DNA of 64,000 nucleotides, from the NCBI RefSeq assembly GCF_001729245.1, contig NZ_CP015218.1, positions 381,001 through 445,000 on the forward strand, written 5' to 3'. The DNA is from Leptospira tipperaryensis. Its GTDB lineage: Bacteria; Spirochaetota; Leptospiria; Leptospirales; Leptospiraceae. Numbering within the stretch: position 1 is the stretch's first letter; each line of letters starts with the position of its first letter. Shown here piece after piece: positions 22,711 through 31,880 of this stretch. Position numbers and translations under genes: made by a program. A model generated the notes under the pieces. It worked only from the letters and a program-made list of their open reading frames with translations. It was not told where the DNA came from and searched no databases.

Positions 22711-23607
22711 ATGGAAATTTTAAGAACACCGGATTCCGCCTTTGACAACCTTCCAGGTTACAAGTTTCAACCGAACTATATTCAAATTCAAAATCTGAGA
22801 ATGCACTACGTCGACGAAGGAAAAAAGGACGCTAGCGAAACCGTGCTTTTACTCCACGGAGAACCGTCTTGGTCTTTTCTCTATCGCAAGATGATTCCAC
22901 CTTTGGCGGCCGCAGGCTATCGAGTGATCGCACCCGATCTCATCGGTTTTGGAAAATCCGATAAACCGAACGATCCTGAATTCTTTTCCTATCAAAGCCA
23001 CATGGATTGGTTAAAAGAATTTCTCATTGGACTCGATCTCAAAAACGTAACCCTCTTCTGTCAGGATTGGGGAGGACTTTTGGGACTTCGTTTGGCGGCG
23101 GAGAATCAGGAACGTTTTTCAAGAATCGTTGCCGGAAATACTTTTTTACCGACCGGAGACATTCCACCCAAAGAAGACTTTTTAAAGTGGAGACATTTTT
23201 CTCAAAACGTAAAACGACTTTCGATCGGAACGATCGTAAAAAACGGATGTGTTTCCGAACTCTCAAAAGAAATCGTCGCGGCGTATGACGCGCCCTATCC
23301 GGAAGAATCATTCAAAGCGGCGGCCCGCAAATTTCCTGCCTTGGTTCCGATCACACCGGACGACCCGGCTTCTGAACCGAATCGTAAAGCCTGGGAAATT
23401 TTGAAAACCTGGAAAAAACCGTTTCTTGTCGCGTTTAGCGACAGTGATCCGATCACAAAGGGCGGAGATATTTTCTTTCGAAGAATCGTACCGGGAACCA
23501 AAGGTCAAAAACACGTCACCATTGCAAATGCTGGACATTTTCTACAAGAGGACAAGGGAGAAGAATTGGCCGAAGTGATCAAAGGATTTATTACGAACAA
23601 TCCTTGA
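22711..23607 (+). CDS. Haloalkane dehalogenase (alpha/beta hydrolase, DhlA-like)
   Basis: This 298-residue alpha/beta hydrolase has the haloalkane dehalogenase pattern: oxyanion motif HGEPSW (49-54), nucleophile Asp119 in CQDWGG with the halide-binding Trp120 directly after it, APDLIGFGKSDKP, an acid in FSDSDP (244/246) and the base His276 in AGHFLQED. Asp rather than Ser as nucleophile and the adjacent Trp separate it from esterases; an epoxide hydrolase would usually have two lid tyrosines instead. The natural substrate in a spirochaete is unknown. A GC-rich hairpin follows. Confidence 0.88.
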   Translation: MEILRTPDSAFDNLPGYKFQPNYIQIQNLRMHYVDEGKKDASETVLLLHGEPSWSFLYRKMIPPLAAAGYRVIAPDLIGFGKSDKPNDPEFFSYQSHMDWLKEFLIGLDLKNVTLFCQDWGGLLGLRLAAENQERFSRIVAGNTFLPTGDIPPKEDFLKWRHFSQNVKRLSIGTIVKNGCVSELSKEIVAAYDAPYPEESFKAAARKFPALVPITPDDPASEPNRKAWEILKTWKKPFLVAFSDSDPITKGGDIFFRRIVPGTKGQKHVTIANAGHFLQEDKGEELAEVIKGFITNNP

Positions 23608-23650
23608 TCCTTAAATATCGTCTTCGGCGGAAGAATTTGGAATTTTACTA

Positions 23651-23673
23651 CGCCGCGTCCGCAGGACGCGGCG
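23651..23673. terminator. GC-rich hairpin between convergent genes
   Basis: CGCCGCGTCC and GGACGCGGCG form a perfect 10-bp stem with a 3-nt loop (GCA). It lies between the stop of the haloalkane dehalogenase gene (+) and the stop of the FecR gene (-), and would serve as a bidirectional terminator. Only short T-runs flank it. Confidence 0.7.
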
Positions 23674-23694
23674 AAACATTCTAGTTTTAGAATA

Positions 23695-24402
23695 TTATGA
23701 TTTTGGAAAGTTCTCTAAAAGTTCTTTGTTTTTTAGTTTTTGATCTTTGAGCATCTGATAATTCTCTGCCTTGATCGTTTTGAAGGTCTGAATGATTTTC
23801 ATCTTCTCTTTCATAAATTCTTTCAGAGGTTCGATCAGCAATTCTTTGCCGTTCCAAGAAGCCTGTTCTCCGGCTTTCAAATCCAATTCGCTTCCGGAAG
23901 AAGAATTCACTGCAACCGCTCCTTCATTTACAAAAACGCCGTCAGGTATGGAAGAATCGTCATTTTTCGGAGCATTCTCCTTATCCTCGCTGATTACAAA
24001 CTGAGTCCCGCGAACGCCCGCAGTATAAGAAACGGAACTTACTTCTAAGTCTTCTTTTTTATTCGATTTTTGAACGTTGGCGAAAAGTTTACCGGAAACC
24101 AAATTGACCTTGGTTTTGTTTTTGGTTCCATCCGAGTAGAGTTCCGAAATTTCAATTTTGGTAAAAGGTGCGAGACGAATCACGGCGCTCGATCCTAGTT
24201 GAAGATCCGCTTTCCCGTCTCCGGTTTCTACCTTCGCGGTTTTTGTTAATACGACATTCTTTTTGAGGGCTTCGGTTTTTCCACTTAAAGTATATTGAAC
24301 CTTTCCGGAAACGAAGAGTGCAATTGCAACTTCTTCATCCGCGAAAAGAATCTGCGGAAAAAATAAAAAGAAAGAAGTTAGTAATAAAACATTTCGAATC
24401 AT
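23695..24402 (-). CDS. Secreted FecR-domain protein
   Basis: This protein of about 235 residues begins MIRNVLLLTSFFLFFPQILFA, a clear signal peptide ending before DEEV. The FecR domain follows (VSGKVQYTLSG, AKVETGDGKADLQLGSSAVIRLAPFTKIEI, LVSGKLFANV, SVSYTAGVRGTQFVI). The C-terminal 50 residues are Lys-rich and probably coiled (KEKMKIIQTFKTIKAENYQMLKDQKLKNKE). It is the last gene of the ECF-sigma/FecR/HAMP set. A TTG at 24441 is in frame but less likely than the ATG at 24402. It is probably periplasmic and may bind cell-wall glycans or a partner; this is not proven. Confidence 0.82.
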   Translation of the reverse strand: MIRNVLLLTSFFLFFPQILFADEEVAIALFVSGKVQYTLSGKTEALKKNVVLTKTAKVETGDGKADLQLGSSAVIRLAPFTKIEISELYSDGTKNKTKVNLVSGKLFANVQKSNKKEDLEVSSVSYTAGVRGTQFVISEDKENAPKNDDSSIPDGVFVNEGAVAVNSSSGSELDLKAGEQASWNGKELLIEPLKEFMKEKMKIIQTFKTIKAENYQMLKDQKLKNKELLENFPKS

Positions 24403-24523
24403 ACCGAAAATGTTTGCATAGGTTCGGAAAAAAATCCACAATTAATTTCCTAAAGAACCGTGCATCCGATAAAGAGAAATCATATCGGAAGCATAAGTTC
24501 GTTAACCTCGCCGGGGAGAAAAT

Positions 24524-25066
24524 CTAACTCTTAGAGTTGTTGATTCTTTTTTCGATGACCTGATTCAGAAGATCCGCAAGTTCCTGGAACTCATCCCCTT
24601 TCCGAATCTTGATCTTCTTAACGGTTTCCCCGTCGGCCAATCTTTTGAGATGATTTTTGATATTGTAAACGGGGCCGGCCATCTTATGAGAATAGATCAC
24701 GGTAAAAATCGCGGTCAATCCTAAGAACAAACCGGACAAAAGAAGAATTCCATTTACCTGGATCGTAAACATATCCAGTCTGTGATCGTAGTCAGGAAGA
24801 AAGATTTCTCTCTCAACGAACTTTTCCTTTTCTACTCCGTTTTGTTCTTCAAAACCTTTTTGATACACTTTGACCGGATCGTTTCTCAAACGGAAAACGA
24901 CACCTTTGTCAAACTTTGTAAAATTCAACCAATAAAGAAAACCGACCGTTAAAAGAAGTCCGAATAGAATGAGTAAGGAATAATTTAGTAAGAACTTGAG
25001 TTGGAAATCCCGGTCTATGAGGTAATTGCTAAAAATCCTTTTTTTACCGGGGTCGTCTTGTGTCAT
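24524..25066 (-). CDS. HAMP-domain membrane protein
   Basis: This 180-residue protein has one membrane segment near residues 29-48 (LLNYSLLILFGLLLTVGFLYW), a short periplasmic part, a second membrane segment near 103-127, then a HAMP-like domain (HKMAGPVYNIKNHLKRLADGE, KGDEFQELADLLNQVIEK). No kinase, cyclase or methyl-accepting domain follows, so it is a stand-alone HAMP protein. It lies between two FecR genes and probably belongs to the same signalling operon. Confidence 0.75.
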   Translation of the reverse strand: MTQDDPGKKRIFSNYLIDRDFQLKFLLNYSLLILFGLLLTVGFLYWLNFTKFDKGVVFRLRNDPVKVYQKGFEEQNGVEKEKFVEREIFLPDYDHRLDMFTIQVNGILLLSGLFLGLTAIFTVIYSHKMAGPVYNIKNHLKRLADGETVKKIKIRKGDEFQELADLLNQVIEKRINNSKS

Positions 25067-25126
25067 GCGGGGTCCTCGAGGACTAAATTTCCCGATTTAC
25101 CAACACTCTGTCAAAGAGAATTTCGT

Positions 25127-26197
25127 TTAGTGGACTTGAATCACTTCGGATACGGACTCTCGAGGAATGGTAATTTCCTTTTCCAGAGTTTGAACATACA
25201 TCGCTTTTTCGTCCATGTCCACGATGACGCCTTCGATCGTCTTTCCGTCCACGAGAACGACTCTTTCCATTCTCTGAAACTCCGTTAGGAGTTCTTGTTT
25301 GCTGGAATAGGCCTTGTTCTTGTCGCGAGGAACGCTCTCGATCGGCAGTTTCTCAAATTCGCTATTGAGTAGATCTTTTTCGGAATCTTTCAGACGGCTT
25401 CGAACAAAGCCCTTTTGGTTTGCAAAGATTGTTTGATTCGGCTCTAAAACCTGCTCGCCTTCCGGCGCGGTTTTTTGAGATTCCGCTCGGGCGCTGACGG
25501 CAACACGGCCTTCTAAAACTTGAATTTTGGTTCCTTCTCCTGGAAGGTTTTGAAAGCTAAAACTGGTTCCACGGACTTCCGCGCTGACGGTTTCCGAACG
25601 AACTGTAAATTCTTCTTTCTTTAAATTCTTATGAATATGGGCAAGAAGTTCGCCTTTTTCCAGGTCGATTCCAATTTTGTAATGAGTTGAAAGATCGATT
25701 TTTCGAAAGGACACTTGGGAATCTCCAAGAACACGAACCGCGATTCCGTCGGCGACTTTGAGATTTAAGAACGCGCTCGGGGCGGTGACTACCCTCTGTC
25801 CCTCTTGGATCCGAACTCCCGGTTTGAGAAGAATTTTGTCCTTCGGATCGGAGGAAGTCAGATACGCTTCCCCTTCGACTTGTGAGATTTCAACTCCGCC
25901 CTTTTCGACGGTCGGCGGGGAATTGTTTTTAAGGATAGAATAATATCCTAATGTGATCGCCATTAAAAATATGGCAGCGGCAGAAAGGGATATAACGATT
26001 TTGTTTTTTGTAAAATTGGAGAAAGAAACAACATTCGAGGTTTGAGCACGGGTATAGAGCGACTCAAAATCCGACTGTTTGGGCGAATATTCAACCCAAG
26101 AACTGCTCAAACCTTTGCCGAGCCATTCTACAGAAGGACTAAGTTCGTTCTGCTTGCCTTCCAGCAGAATTTCTTTTATCTTCTCTTCCCTTTCCAT
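25127..26197 (-). CDS. FecR-domain transmembrane protein (candidate regulator of the adjacent ECF sigma factor)
   Basis: This protein of 356 residues has about 65 cytoplasmic residues, one membrane helix (IVISLSAAAIFLMAITLGYY), a periplasmic FecR domain (EISQVEGEAYLTS, VRIQEGQRVVTAPSAFLNLKV, EKGELLAHI, SETVSAEVRGTSFSF, LEGRVAVSA), and an Sm-like-looking C-terminus (VVLVDGKTIEGVIVDMDEKAMYVQTLEKEITIPRESVSEV). This is the layout expected of an anti-sigma or sigma regulator. It directly follows the sigma gene. The start is ATG 26197; a TTG right after the sigma stop (26233) is an alternative. Confidence 0.8.
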   Translation of the reverse strand: MEREEKIKEILLEGKQNELSPSVEWLGKGLSSSWVEYSPKQSDFESLYTRAQTSNVVSFSNFTKNKIVISLSAAAIFLMAITLGYYSILKNNSPPTVEKGGVEISQVEGEAYLTSSDPKDKILLKPGVRIQEGQRVVTAPSAFLNLKVADGIAVRVLGDSQVSFRKIDLSTHYKIGIDLEKGELLAHIHKNLKKEEFTVRSETVSAEVRGTSFSFQNLPGEGTKIQVLEGRVAVSARAESQKTAPEGEQVLEPNQTIFANQKGFVRSRLKDSEKDLLNSEFEKLPIESVPRDKNKAYSSKQELLTEFQRMERVVLVDGKTIEGVIVDMDEKAMYVQTLEKEITIPRESVSEVIQVH

Positions 26198-26233
26198 TCC
26201 CGATGCTTCCAACTTTTTTTCTTTTATAATCAA

Positions 26234-26770
<537 letters not shown>

Positions 26771-26885
26771 GATGGGAAACCCGATTTCAAGTAAATTCCT
26801 TTGCCGCTCCAGCCTTCTATCATGAGTTAACAGAGTGAATCCGGCTTTTTTTCAAATTTACAGTTTTTTTTCCGAACCGACCGGA

Positions 26886-27647
26886 TTATTTCCTCTGATT
26901 CAGATTCCAATCGTAATCCAGATGTTGGATCTCCGCGGAGGCCGGAACCGACGAAAGTCCGGAATTTGCGTTGAAGAAGGAAACTAGGTTCCCACTTTTA
27001 CGAGTGAAGTCCGTCTGAAACCATTGGAAGATTTTGGAAAGATAAAGAATTTTTGCGGAAGAATCGTATCGATTGTATTTAGAATCGGAGAGAAATTTTT
27101 TAGCAACGGAACTCAGTTGTTCTTCGATTCTCGCCGCTTGATAAGATTCGTTTAAAATCGGGGGACATCCTTTGGACGCGCAGTTGATCGCGAAGTGGAT
27201 TCTCGGTTCCTGAAAATCTTTTCGGAGCTTCTCGTGTTCGATCCAATCCAGATTCTTCTTAGTTCCAAAAAGAGTAAAAAATTCAATTTTCCAGGGTCCG
27301 GAAAAAAGTCCGCCGATATCTTTGATACTTTTGAGAGGATAATGGTCGAGGATCAATCGAATCGTAAACGCGTTATACGCGTTGATAAGAAAACTCAACT
27401 TCTCCGAGTTGGAAAAGGAAGAATATTCTTTTTCTTCCACCGCGCTCAGGGTTTGAAGATAAGAATCCAAAGCGGAACGATTTGTCTTCCAGGATGCGTA
27501 ATCGACCAGGCCGTTTTGAACGTATTTTTTGAGTTCGTTTGAAAACTTGGAATGAGTGTGATCAAAAGCCGATAAGGATCCCGCAAAGAAGAACGAGATG
27601 AGAAAGACAACGAAGAAAAAATAAATCGAATGATTTCGTCTGTGCAT
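26886..27647 (-). CDS. DUF547-domain secreted protein
   Basis: This protein of about 253 residues has a signal peptide (IYFFFVVFLISFFFAGSLSAF) and the DUF547 core: LSFLINAYNAFTIRLILDHYPLKSI, LDWIEHEKLRKDFQEPRIHFAINCASKGCPPIL and YNRYDSSAKILYLSKIFQWFQTDF. The family's role is unknown; conserved Cys, His and Asn residues hint at an enzyme. ATG 27647 has an AGGA upstream and gives a normal signal peptide, so I prefer it to the longer frame starting at 27719. Confidence 0.83.
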   Translation of the reverse strand: MHRRNHSIYFFFVVFLISFFFAGSLSAFDHTHSKFSNELKKYVQNGLVDYASWKTNRSALDSYLQTLSAVEEKEYSSFSNSEKLSFLINAYNAFTIRLILDHYPLKSIKDIGGLFSGPWKIEFFTLFGTKKNLDWIEHEKLRKDFQEPRIHFAINCASKGCPPILNESYQAARIEEQLSSVAKKFLSDSKYNRYDSSAKILYLSKIFQWFQTDFTRKSGNLVSFFNANSGLSSVPASAEIQHLDYDWNLNQRK

Positions 27648-27801
27648 ATTTGTTTTTCCTATTTTGTTCTTGGACTCAAATTTAGAATCCATCGGATCTT
27701 TTATTTGAGAAAAAGTCAATGGAGGTTTTTGGGAATCGTCGGTCCTTCTCTTTCGTCGTAGAAAGAGAAAAGTTGGAATGGAAATTGGGATTCCGAGAAT
27801 T

Positions 27802-28329
27802 TTAGTAATACTGGATACGATCTTTTGCGTAGATCGGGTTCGGATCGAAGATAAATTCTCTCGAAATTCGATTCGATCTCAGATCGAGGGTCAGAATATT
27901 GCAGTAAAAGTCGTGAAATGAGGGAGTTCCCACATTTAAAGTTTTACTGATAGATTCTCCAACTCCAATGTCTTCTAACCAAAGCATATAGTTTACGAGA
28001 AAACACCGGGAAACTCCGTGAGCGTTCGCGTAAGAACTCAAGATCGCCCAGGTTCCAAAGTCCATTCTTACATTGATTCGGATCAAAGGCCCTTGATTTT
28101 TTTGATACATCGTTTTACCGACTTCCGGATTGATTCTTCGTATCGAAAGAAGATACTTTCCGTATTTCCTCATCAAAACCGGGATTTTCTTTCTCAGAAA
28201 AATTCTCTCGCCGGCGTTCAATCGATTCCAATATTCTTCCGGAATCAGAAAGGTTTCCACGTTTGTCTTTCCATCGACGGCGAGACGATCTTCAACTTTT
28301 TGAACCGGAGCAATCAATATGTTTCCCAT
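27802..28329 (-). CDS. DUF1564 family protein (Leptospira-type)
   Basis: This protein has the DUF1564 pattern as I remember it: TFLIPEEYWNRLNAGERIFLRKKIPVL, LMRKYGKYLLSIRRINPEVGKTMYQ and NAHGVSRCFLVNYMLWLEDIG. I know the family only from Leptospira, where it occurs in many copies; the function is unknown. The frame is open upstream to 28386; MGNILIAPVQ at 28329 fits the usual N-terminus of the family better, but the start is uncertain. Confidence 0.8.
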   Translation of the reverse strand: MGNILIAPVQKVEDRLAVDGKTNVETFLIPEEYWNRLNAGERIFLRKKIPVLMRKYGKYLLSIRRINPEVGKTMYQKNQGPLIRINVRMDFGTWAILSSYANAHGVSRCFLVNYMLWLEDIGVGESISKTLNVGTPSFHDFYCNILTLDLRSNRISREFIFDPNPIYAKDRIQYY

Positions 28330-28512
28330 ACAGAAGACGGTTCCAGTGACTTCCATTACGGGGCGCTTCAAAAGACAAAATTCCATTTTTTTATAAGAAG
28401 AACACGCGCTCTTTACTCAAAGATCGGATCCATTCGAAAACAACGCTTTTGAATCAGCGCCATTTTTTACGAATAAAAAGGAAGACCGTTTGTTGATGAA
28501 ACGAGGCGTTTC

Positions 28513-29037
28513 ATGACAATCGTTTATAACGGAACCGGCGGAGTATTGGGAATTTTTGCCGTACTTGTTTCTATCATTTTAAGTTTTTACGACGTAACTT
28601 GGAATCCTTGGGGCTTATTGATTTTTTGTTCCATACTAAGTCTTGCGGGCGGAATCTTAGAACTCACTTTGGATCAAAGGATTCGTCCACGTTACTTTTA
28701 TTTGATCCCAGCTTGGCTCGTCGGGGTCTGCGGAATCGGACTTATCATCCGAGAGATGCACACGTTTTGGGGAAATGTGATCTTTGCGGGAATCTTAATT
28801 CCCCTTTCGTTTTGGATTCGATCCGAATCTAAAAAACCAGGTGGGAAATGGGTGTTCAGCCTGATAGGAAGTTTAGTCTTGATATTGACCACGCAAATTC
28901 TGATGCAAGGAGAACACGGACCTGCCCCTTCGATTTGGAGTCATATCGCAAACGGAATTTCTATCCTCCTCTTCGGGTTTTCCCTATTCAAGATTTGGCA
29001 TGCAAGAAAAAGAGAAGAAAAACTTTTTCCTTCTTAA
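28513..29037 (+). CDS. Multi-pass membrane protein, unknown function
   Basis: This 174-residue, strongly hydrophobic protein has about five to six membrane helices (residues about 8-25, 32-50, 62-80, 85-100, 113-130, 142-160), ending in a basic tail (HARKREEKLFPS). I do not recognise a family. The start codon lies inside an 8-bp hairpin (28496-28514), which may affect translation or mean the true start differs. Confidence 0.65.
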   Translation: MTIVYNGTGGVLGIFAVLVSIILSFYDVTWNPWGLLIFCSILSLAGGILELTLDQRIRPRYFYLIPAWLVGVCGIGLIIREMHTFWGNVIFAGILIPLSFWIRSESKKPGGKWVFSLIGSLVLILTTQILMQGEHGPAPSIWSHIANGISILLFGFSLFKIWHARKREEKLFPS

Positions 29038-29115
29038 AATCATTTTGAATCTAAAAATCGAATCGGAGAAAATTTCTCTCCTTGTAGGAATCGATTCTTT
29101 CGATACAAATCTTAG

Positions 29116-29490
29116 ATGTCCTCACTTTTTCAAAACGATTTCGAACCGGAGAAAAGAATCCACGATTACGGAAATCCGATCCTGATTTCTAAACTTTGCA
29201 TTGTCGGATTGTTTTGTTTTGGACTTTTGCTCGACTTCCCCTCTCCGATCTTTTCTCAAAACGAACCCAATCAGAAATCTCAAGAACAACCGGAATCCAA
29301 ACCCCTTCTTCGGGTCTTTCCCTCTTTTCGAAAGGAAGAATGTGACTGGGCGATTCGCTGGGATATTTGTCTCAATTGTTTAAGAATCGGAAGGAGATAC
29401 GCACAGAAGATTCATTTTTATCCTTCGGGGCCGTATCGAGAACACGGATGTTATTCGGAAGAGGAAGGTTTTTTTCTTTTAGAAGAATGA
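29116..29490 (+). CDS. Hypothetical protein with one N-terminal hydrophobic segment
   Basis: This 124-residue reading frame has one hydrophobic segment (LCIVGLFCFGLLLDFPSPIFSQ, about residues 27-48) that could be an internal signal peptide with a long n-region, then Q/E/P-rich sequence and a Cys-containing C-terminal half (CDWAIRWDICLNCLRIGRRYAQKIHFYPSGPYREHGCY, spaced cysteines). No family is recognised. It is probably a real small exported protein, but the evidence is modest. Confidence 0.5.
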   Translation: MSSLFQNDFEPEKRIHDYGNPILISKLCIVGLFCFGLLLDFPSPIFSQNEPNQKSQEQPESKPLLRVFPSFRKEECDWAIRWDICLNCLRIGRRYAQKIHFYPSGPYREHGCYSEEEGFFLLEE

Positions 29491-29566
29491 AGAGAGAACG
29501 AGGGTTGGACAAAAAACAAAAGCAGAGAAGAAGAATTCCTTCCCTGCTTTATCGATTGGAAAAATC

Positions 29567-29848
29567 TTATTTCTTACAAGCCTGAATTGCGGGAATGCTT
29601 TTCGCGGACTTGAGACAAGTCAGATCAAATTTTCCAGACATACATTCTTTTTGTAAAACAGGAACTAATGTCGCTTTCATAGTTGCGATGTTTGCGGTAT
29701 CGTCTGCTTTTTGTCCGGCAGTCAGATTCGTTAACATTTCTTCAACGATAGGAGCACATTCTTCCGCAGAATGTTTTGGTCCACCGCACATAACAGTCAG
29801 AGATAGAACCGCTACTGCGCTTAGGGTAATCATGAGAACTTTTTTCAT
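29567..29848 (-). CDS. Small four-Cys-domain lipoprotein
   Basis: This 93-residue protein begins MKKVLMITLSAVAVLSLTVMC, a lipoprotein signal with Cys21 as the lipidation site. The mature part is helical, with four spaced cysteines (SAEECAP, LQKECMSG, DLTCLKS, IQACKK) that probably form two disulphides. Small lipoproteins of this kind are common in Leptospira. A GGAAG ribosome-binding site precedes it, and its ATG overlaps the GH5 stop (ATGA), so it is co-translated with the glycosidase. Confidence 0.78.
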   Translation of the reverse strand: MKKVLMITLSAVAVLSLTVMCGGPKHSAEECAPIVEEMLTNLTAGQKADDTANIATMKATLVPVLQKECMSGKFDLTCLKSAKSIPAIQACKK

Positions 29849-31809
29849 CTAATCTTCCTCTTTTGAGTATTCGGAACCACTTTAGTCCGATCTTGTTCCC
29901 TGAAAAGTGATTTTTTCGACGGTAAAATAGTTATTCCATAATGTAGAATTCCCTTTTCTCCCTTAAACTTGAGAGTTCTGGCACGGGCGTCGTACTGATA
30001 CGAACCTGCATTCACCAAAACTTCAAAGCCATTCTTATAATGAATGTCCGGAATGAAGATTTCAGTTTCCGGAAATAAATCTCCTTCTTGTCGAAAAGAA
30101 AACTTAAATAGAGAACGTTCCATATCAAAAGACAAGGCCACGGGTAAACCCTTCGTTCGAACGGGATAAGGTCGGCTGAAGGCCTTCACGGCCCGTCCCC
30201 CGTCTTCGTCGTAAGCCGCGGGCGTATCCAATGAATAAATAGAAAGATCTTCTTCGTTCCAACGATCTCCTAAACTGTGAGTATGATCCGGAGTATAATT
30301 CCAGAGTGCAAGGTTTACGAAATTTTTTTCGATCGCCTTCATGATTCGATCCAAAGCTTTTTCTAAAACTCCGTAATCTTTTTTGAGATACGCGATTCTC
30401 TGATTCAAATCCATCGGAAGTCCCGTTTCTCCGATTACGGTCGGACAATTTCCCATATTTCTTTCGGACATATCTCGGATCATACGAATCGTTTCTTCGT
30501 AAGCCTTATCGATATTCTCGCTTCCAAAAACAGGCTTTGCTTTGAAGACGTGAACTCCGAACCAAGGAAAATAACGTTTGAGCATAAGCACCGAGACGTC
30601 ATACCAATGTGTCGCGTTCACAACGGAACCGTGATTCTTTTTGGGAGTTTCTTTCCATTCCAATTCGAGTTTAGAAGGATCGCTTTCTATAAAAATATGA
30701 AATCTACTTTCTACTTTTTGAACTCTTTCCTTGAACTTCTTGATAAAGGGCTGCATAAAATCGGAATAGAATTCGTATTTTCTTCCATTCTTCTTGTAGA
30801 AGTATTCCGGTTTGAGAAGCATCGGAGCGCCGTTCGGATCGTAATCCCAAACTCCGTGATTTCTCCAGATACATTGATGTCCTCGTTTCCAAAGCGGAAC
30901 TCCTCCCGCATTCAATCGAACCTTTCCCCAGGGAAGACTCCAGAATCCGAGCATATAAGCCTGTTCCGCAGAAACCGCACGTCCTTCGGATAAATACATT
31001 TCTTTGAATGGAGGAGTTTTGATCACCTTTCCAAAACCGAAGGCTTCGAATTCTCCCAGATTCTTTTTACCGATCCATCCGGGAGAAGGCTCGTTCATGG
31101 AATCAAAGCCGACTACGTGTTTGTACTTTTTTAATTTTCGTACGATCTTGAGTACGGAATCGATATAATGATCTTGTAAAAAATCCTGAACGTTCTTGCC
31201 TCCGATCTTTGTATCCGGCGCAAATTCTTTTCCTCCGAAGAATAAAGAAAACATCGTTCCACACGCATACTTCTGATAATTGAGAGGCCAGGACATTCTT
31301 CTATAATTTCTTCCCTGGTGATGATGTACGATTGCGGTTTCGGAATCTCGTATCTTTCCGATGTCCATTCCCAATTCTTCCAAGGTCCATCCGGGCGCCC
31401 CGTCTCCTCCCGTAAAACGAGACCAAACGTCTTGATGAGGATCGATAAAAAGATAAAGTCCTTTTTGTCCCGCGAGAGCGACCATTCTTTCTATGTAGTC
31501 AATGTATTCCGTATCGTATTTTCCGGGGCCCTTGTGTTCGATCGCTTCCCAAGTGATGATGAATCGTAGAAAATTGAATCCCCATTTTCGAAGACGATCA
31601 AAGTGTTCGGCGGCCTGGCTTTCTTCCAAAGGCCTTCCGACAAAGGAAACGTTTCTATGATTGTAGAATGTAAGAGTCTGATCGAAGTGTGTGGTTCCGT
31701 CCGGCTTCGAAGGGACTTTCGCCGATCCGGAAAGATTGACCCCTCTTAGCTGATAGATCGTCCCGTCCTTTCCCGCAAAATGTCCGTTCTTTACGAATAA
31801 TTCTTCCAT
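29845..31809 (-). CDS. GH5-family glycosidase, glucosylceramidase/endoglycoceramidase-like
   Basis: This 654-residue protein has a GH5 TIM barrel: LRGVNLSGSAKVP at the first strand, FNFLRFIITWEAIEH, LFIDPHQDVWSRFTGGDGAPGW, acid/base Glu240 in FDSMNEPSPGWIG, ATHWYD, nucleophile Glu461 in VIGETGLPMD, and LALWNYTPDHTHSLGDRWNEEDLSIYS. The pattern resembles fungal cytosolic glucocerebrosidases (EGCrP type) and endoglycoceramidases. A C-terminal beta-sandwich follows (about residues 560-640). There is no signal peptide, so it is probably cytoplasmic. The likely substrate class is glucosylated lipids; the real substrate is unknown. AGGAAA precedes the ATG. Confidence 0.82.
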   Translation of the reverse strand: MEELFVKNGHFAGKDGTIYQLRGVNLSGSAKVPSKPDGTTHFDQTLTFYNHRNVSFVGRPLEESQAAEHFDRLRKWGFNFLRFIITWEAIEHKGPGKYDTEYIDYIERMVALAGQKGLYLFIDPHQDVWSRFTGGDGAPGWTLEELGMDIGKIRDSETAIVHHHQGRNYRRMSWPLNYQKYACGTMFSLFFGGKEFAPDTKIGGKNVQDFLQDHYIDSVLKIVRKLKKYKHVVGFDSMNEPSPGWIGKKNLGEFEAFGFGKVIKTPPFKEMYLSEGRAVSAEQAYMLGFWSLPWGKVRLNAGGVPLWKRGHQCIWRNHGVWDYDPNGAPMLLKPEYFYKKNGRKYEFYSDFMQPFIKKFKERVQKVESRFHIFIESDPSKLELEWKETPKKNHGSVVNATHWYDVSVLMLKRYFPWFGVHVFKAKPVFGSENIDKAYEETIRMIRDMSERNMGNCPTVIGETGLPMDLNQRIAYLKKDYGVLEKALDRIMKAIEKNFVNLALWNYTPDHTHSLGDRWNEEDLSIYSLDTPAAYDEDGGRAVKAFSRPYPVRTKGLPVALSFDMERSLFKFSFRQEGDLFPETEIFIPDIHYKNGFEVLVNAGSYQYDARARTLKFKGEKGILHYGITILPSKKSLFREQDRTKVVPNTQKRKIR

Positions 31810-31880
31810 ATATATTTCCTAAGTTGAATTCTTCTGATATTTTTTTCAACAACACAAGCGACGAGTCGGTGATCGTCGTT

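Noticed and set aside
30550..30993. A 147-codon plus-strand open frame inside the GH5 gene
   Set aside because: It is an antisense shadow of a well-supported enzyme with both catalytic residues, and it has no ribosome-binding site or recognisable motif.
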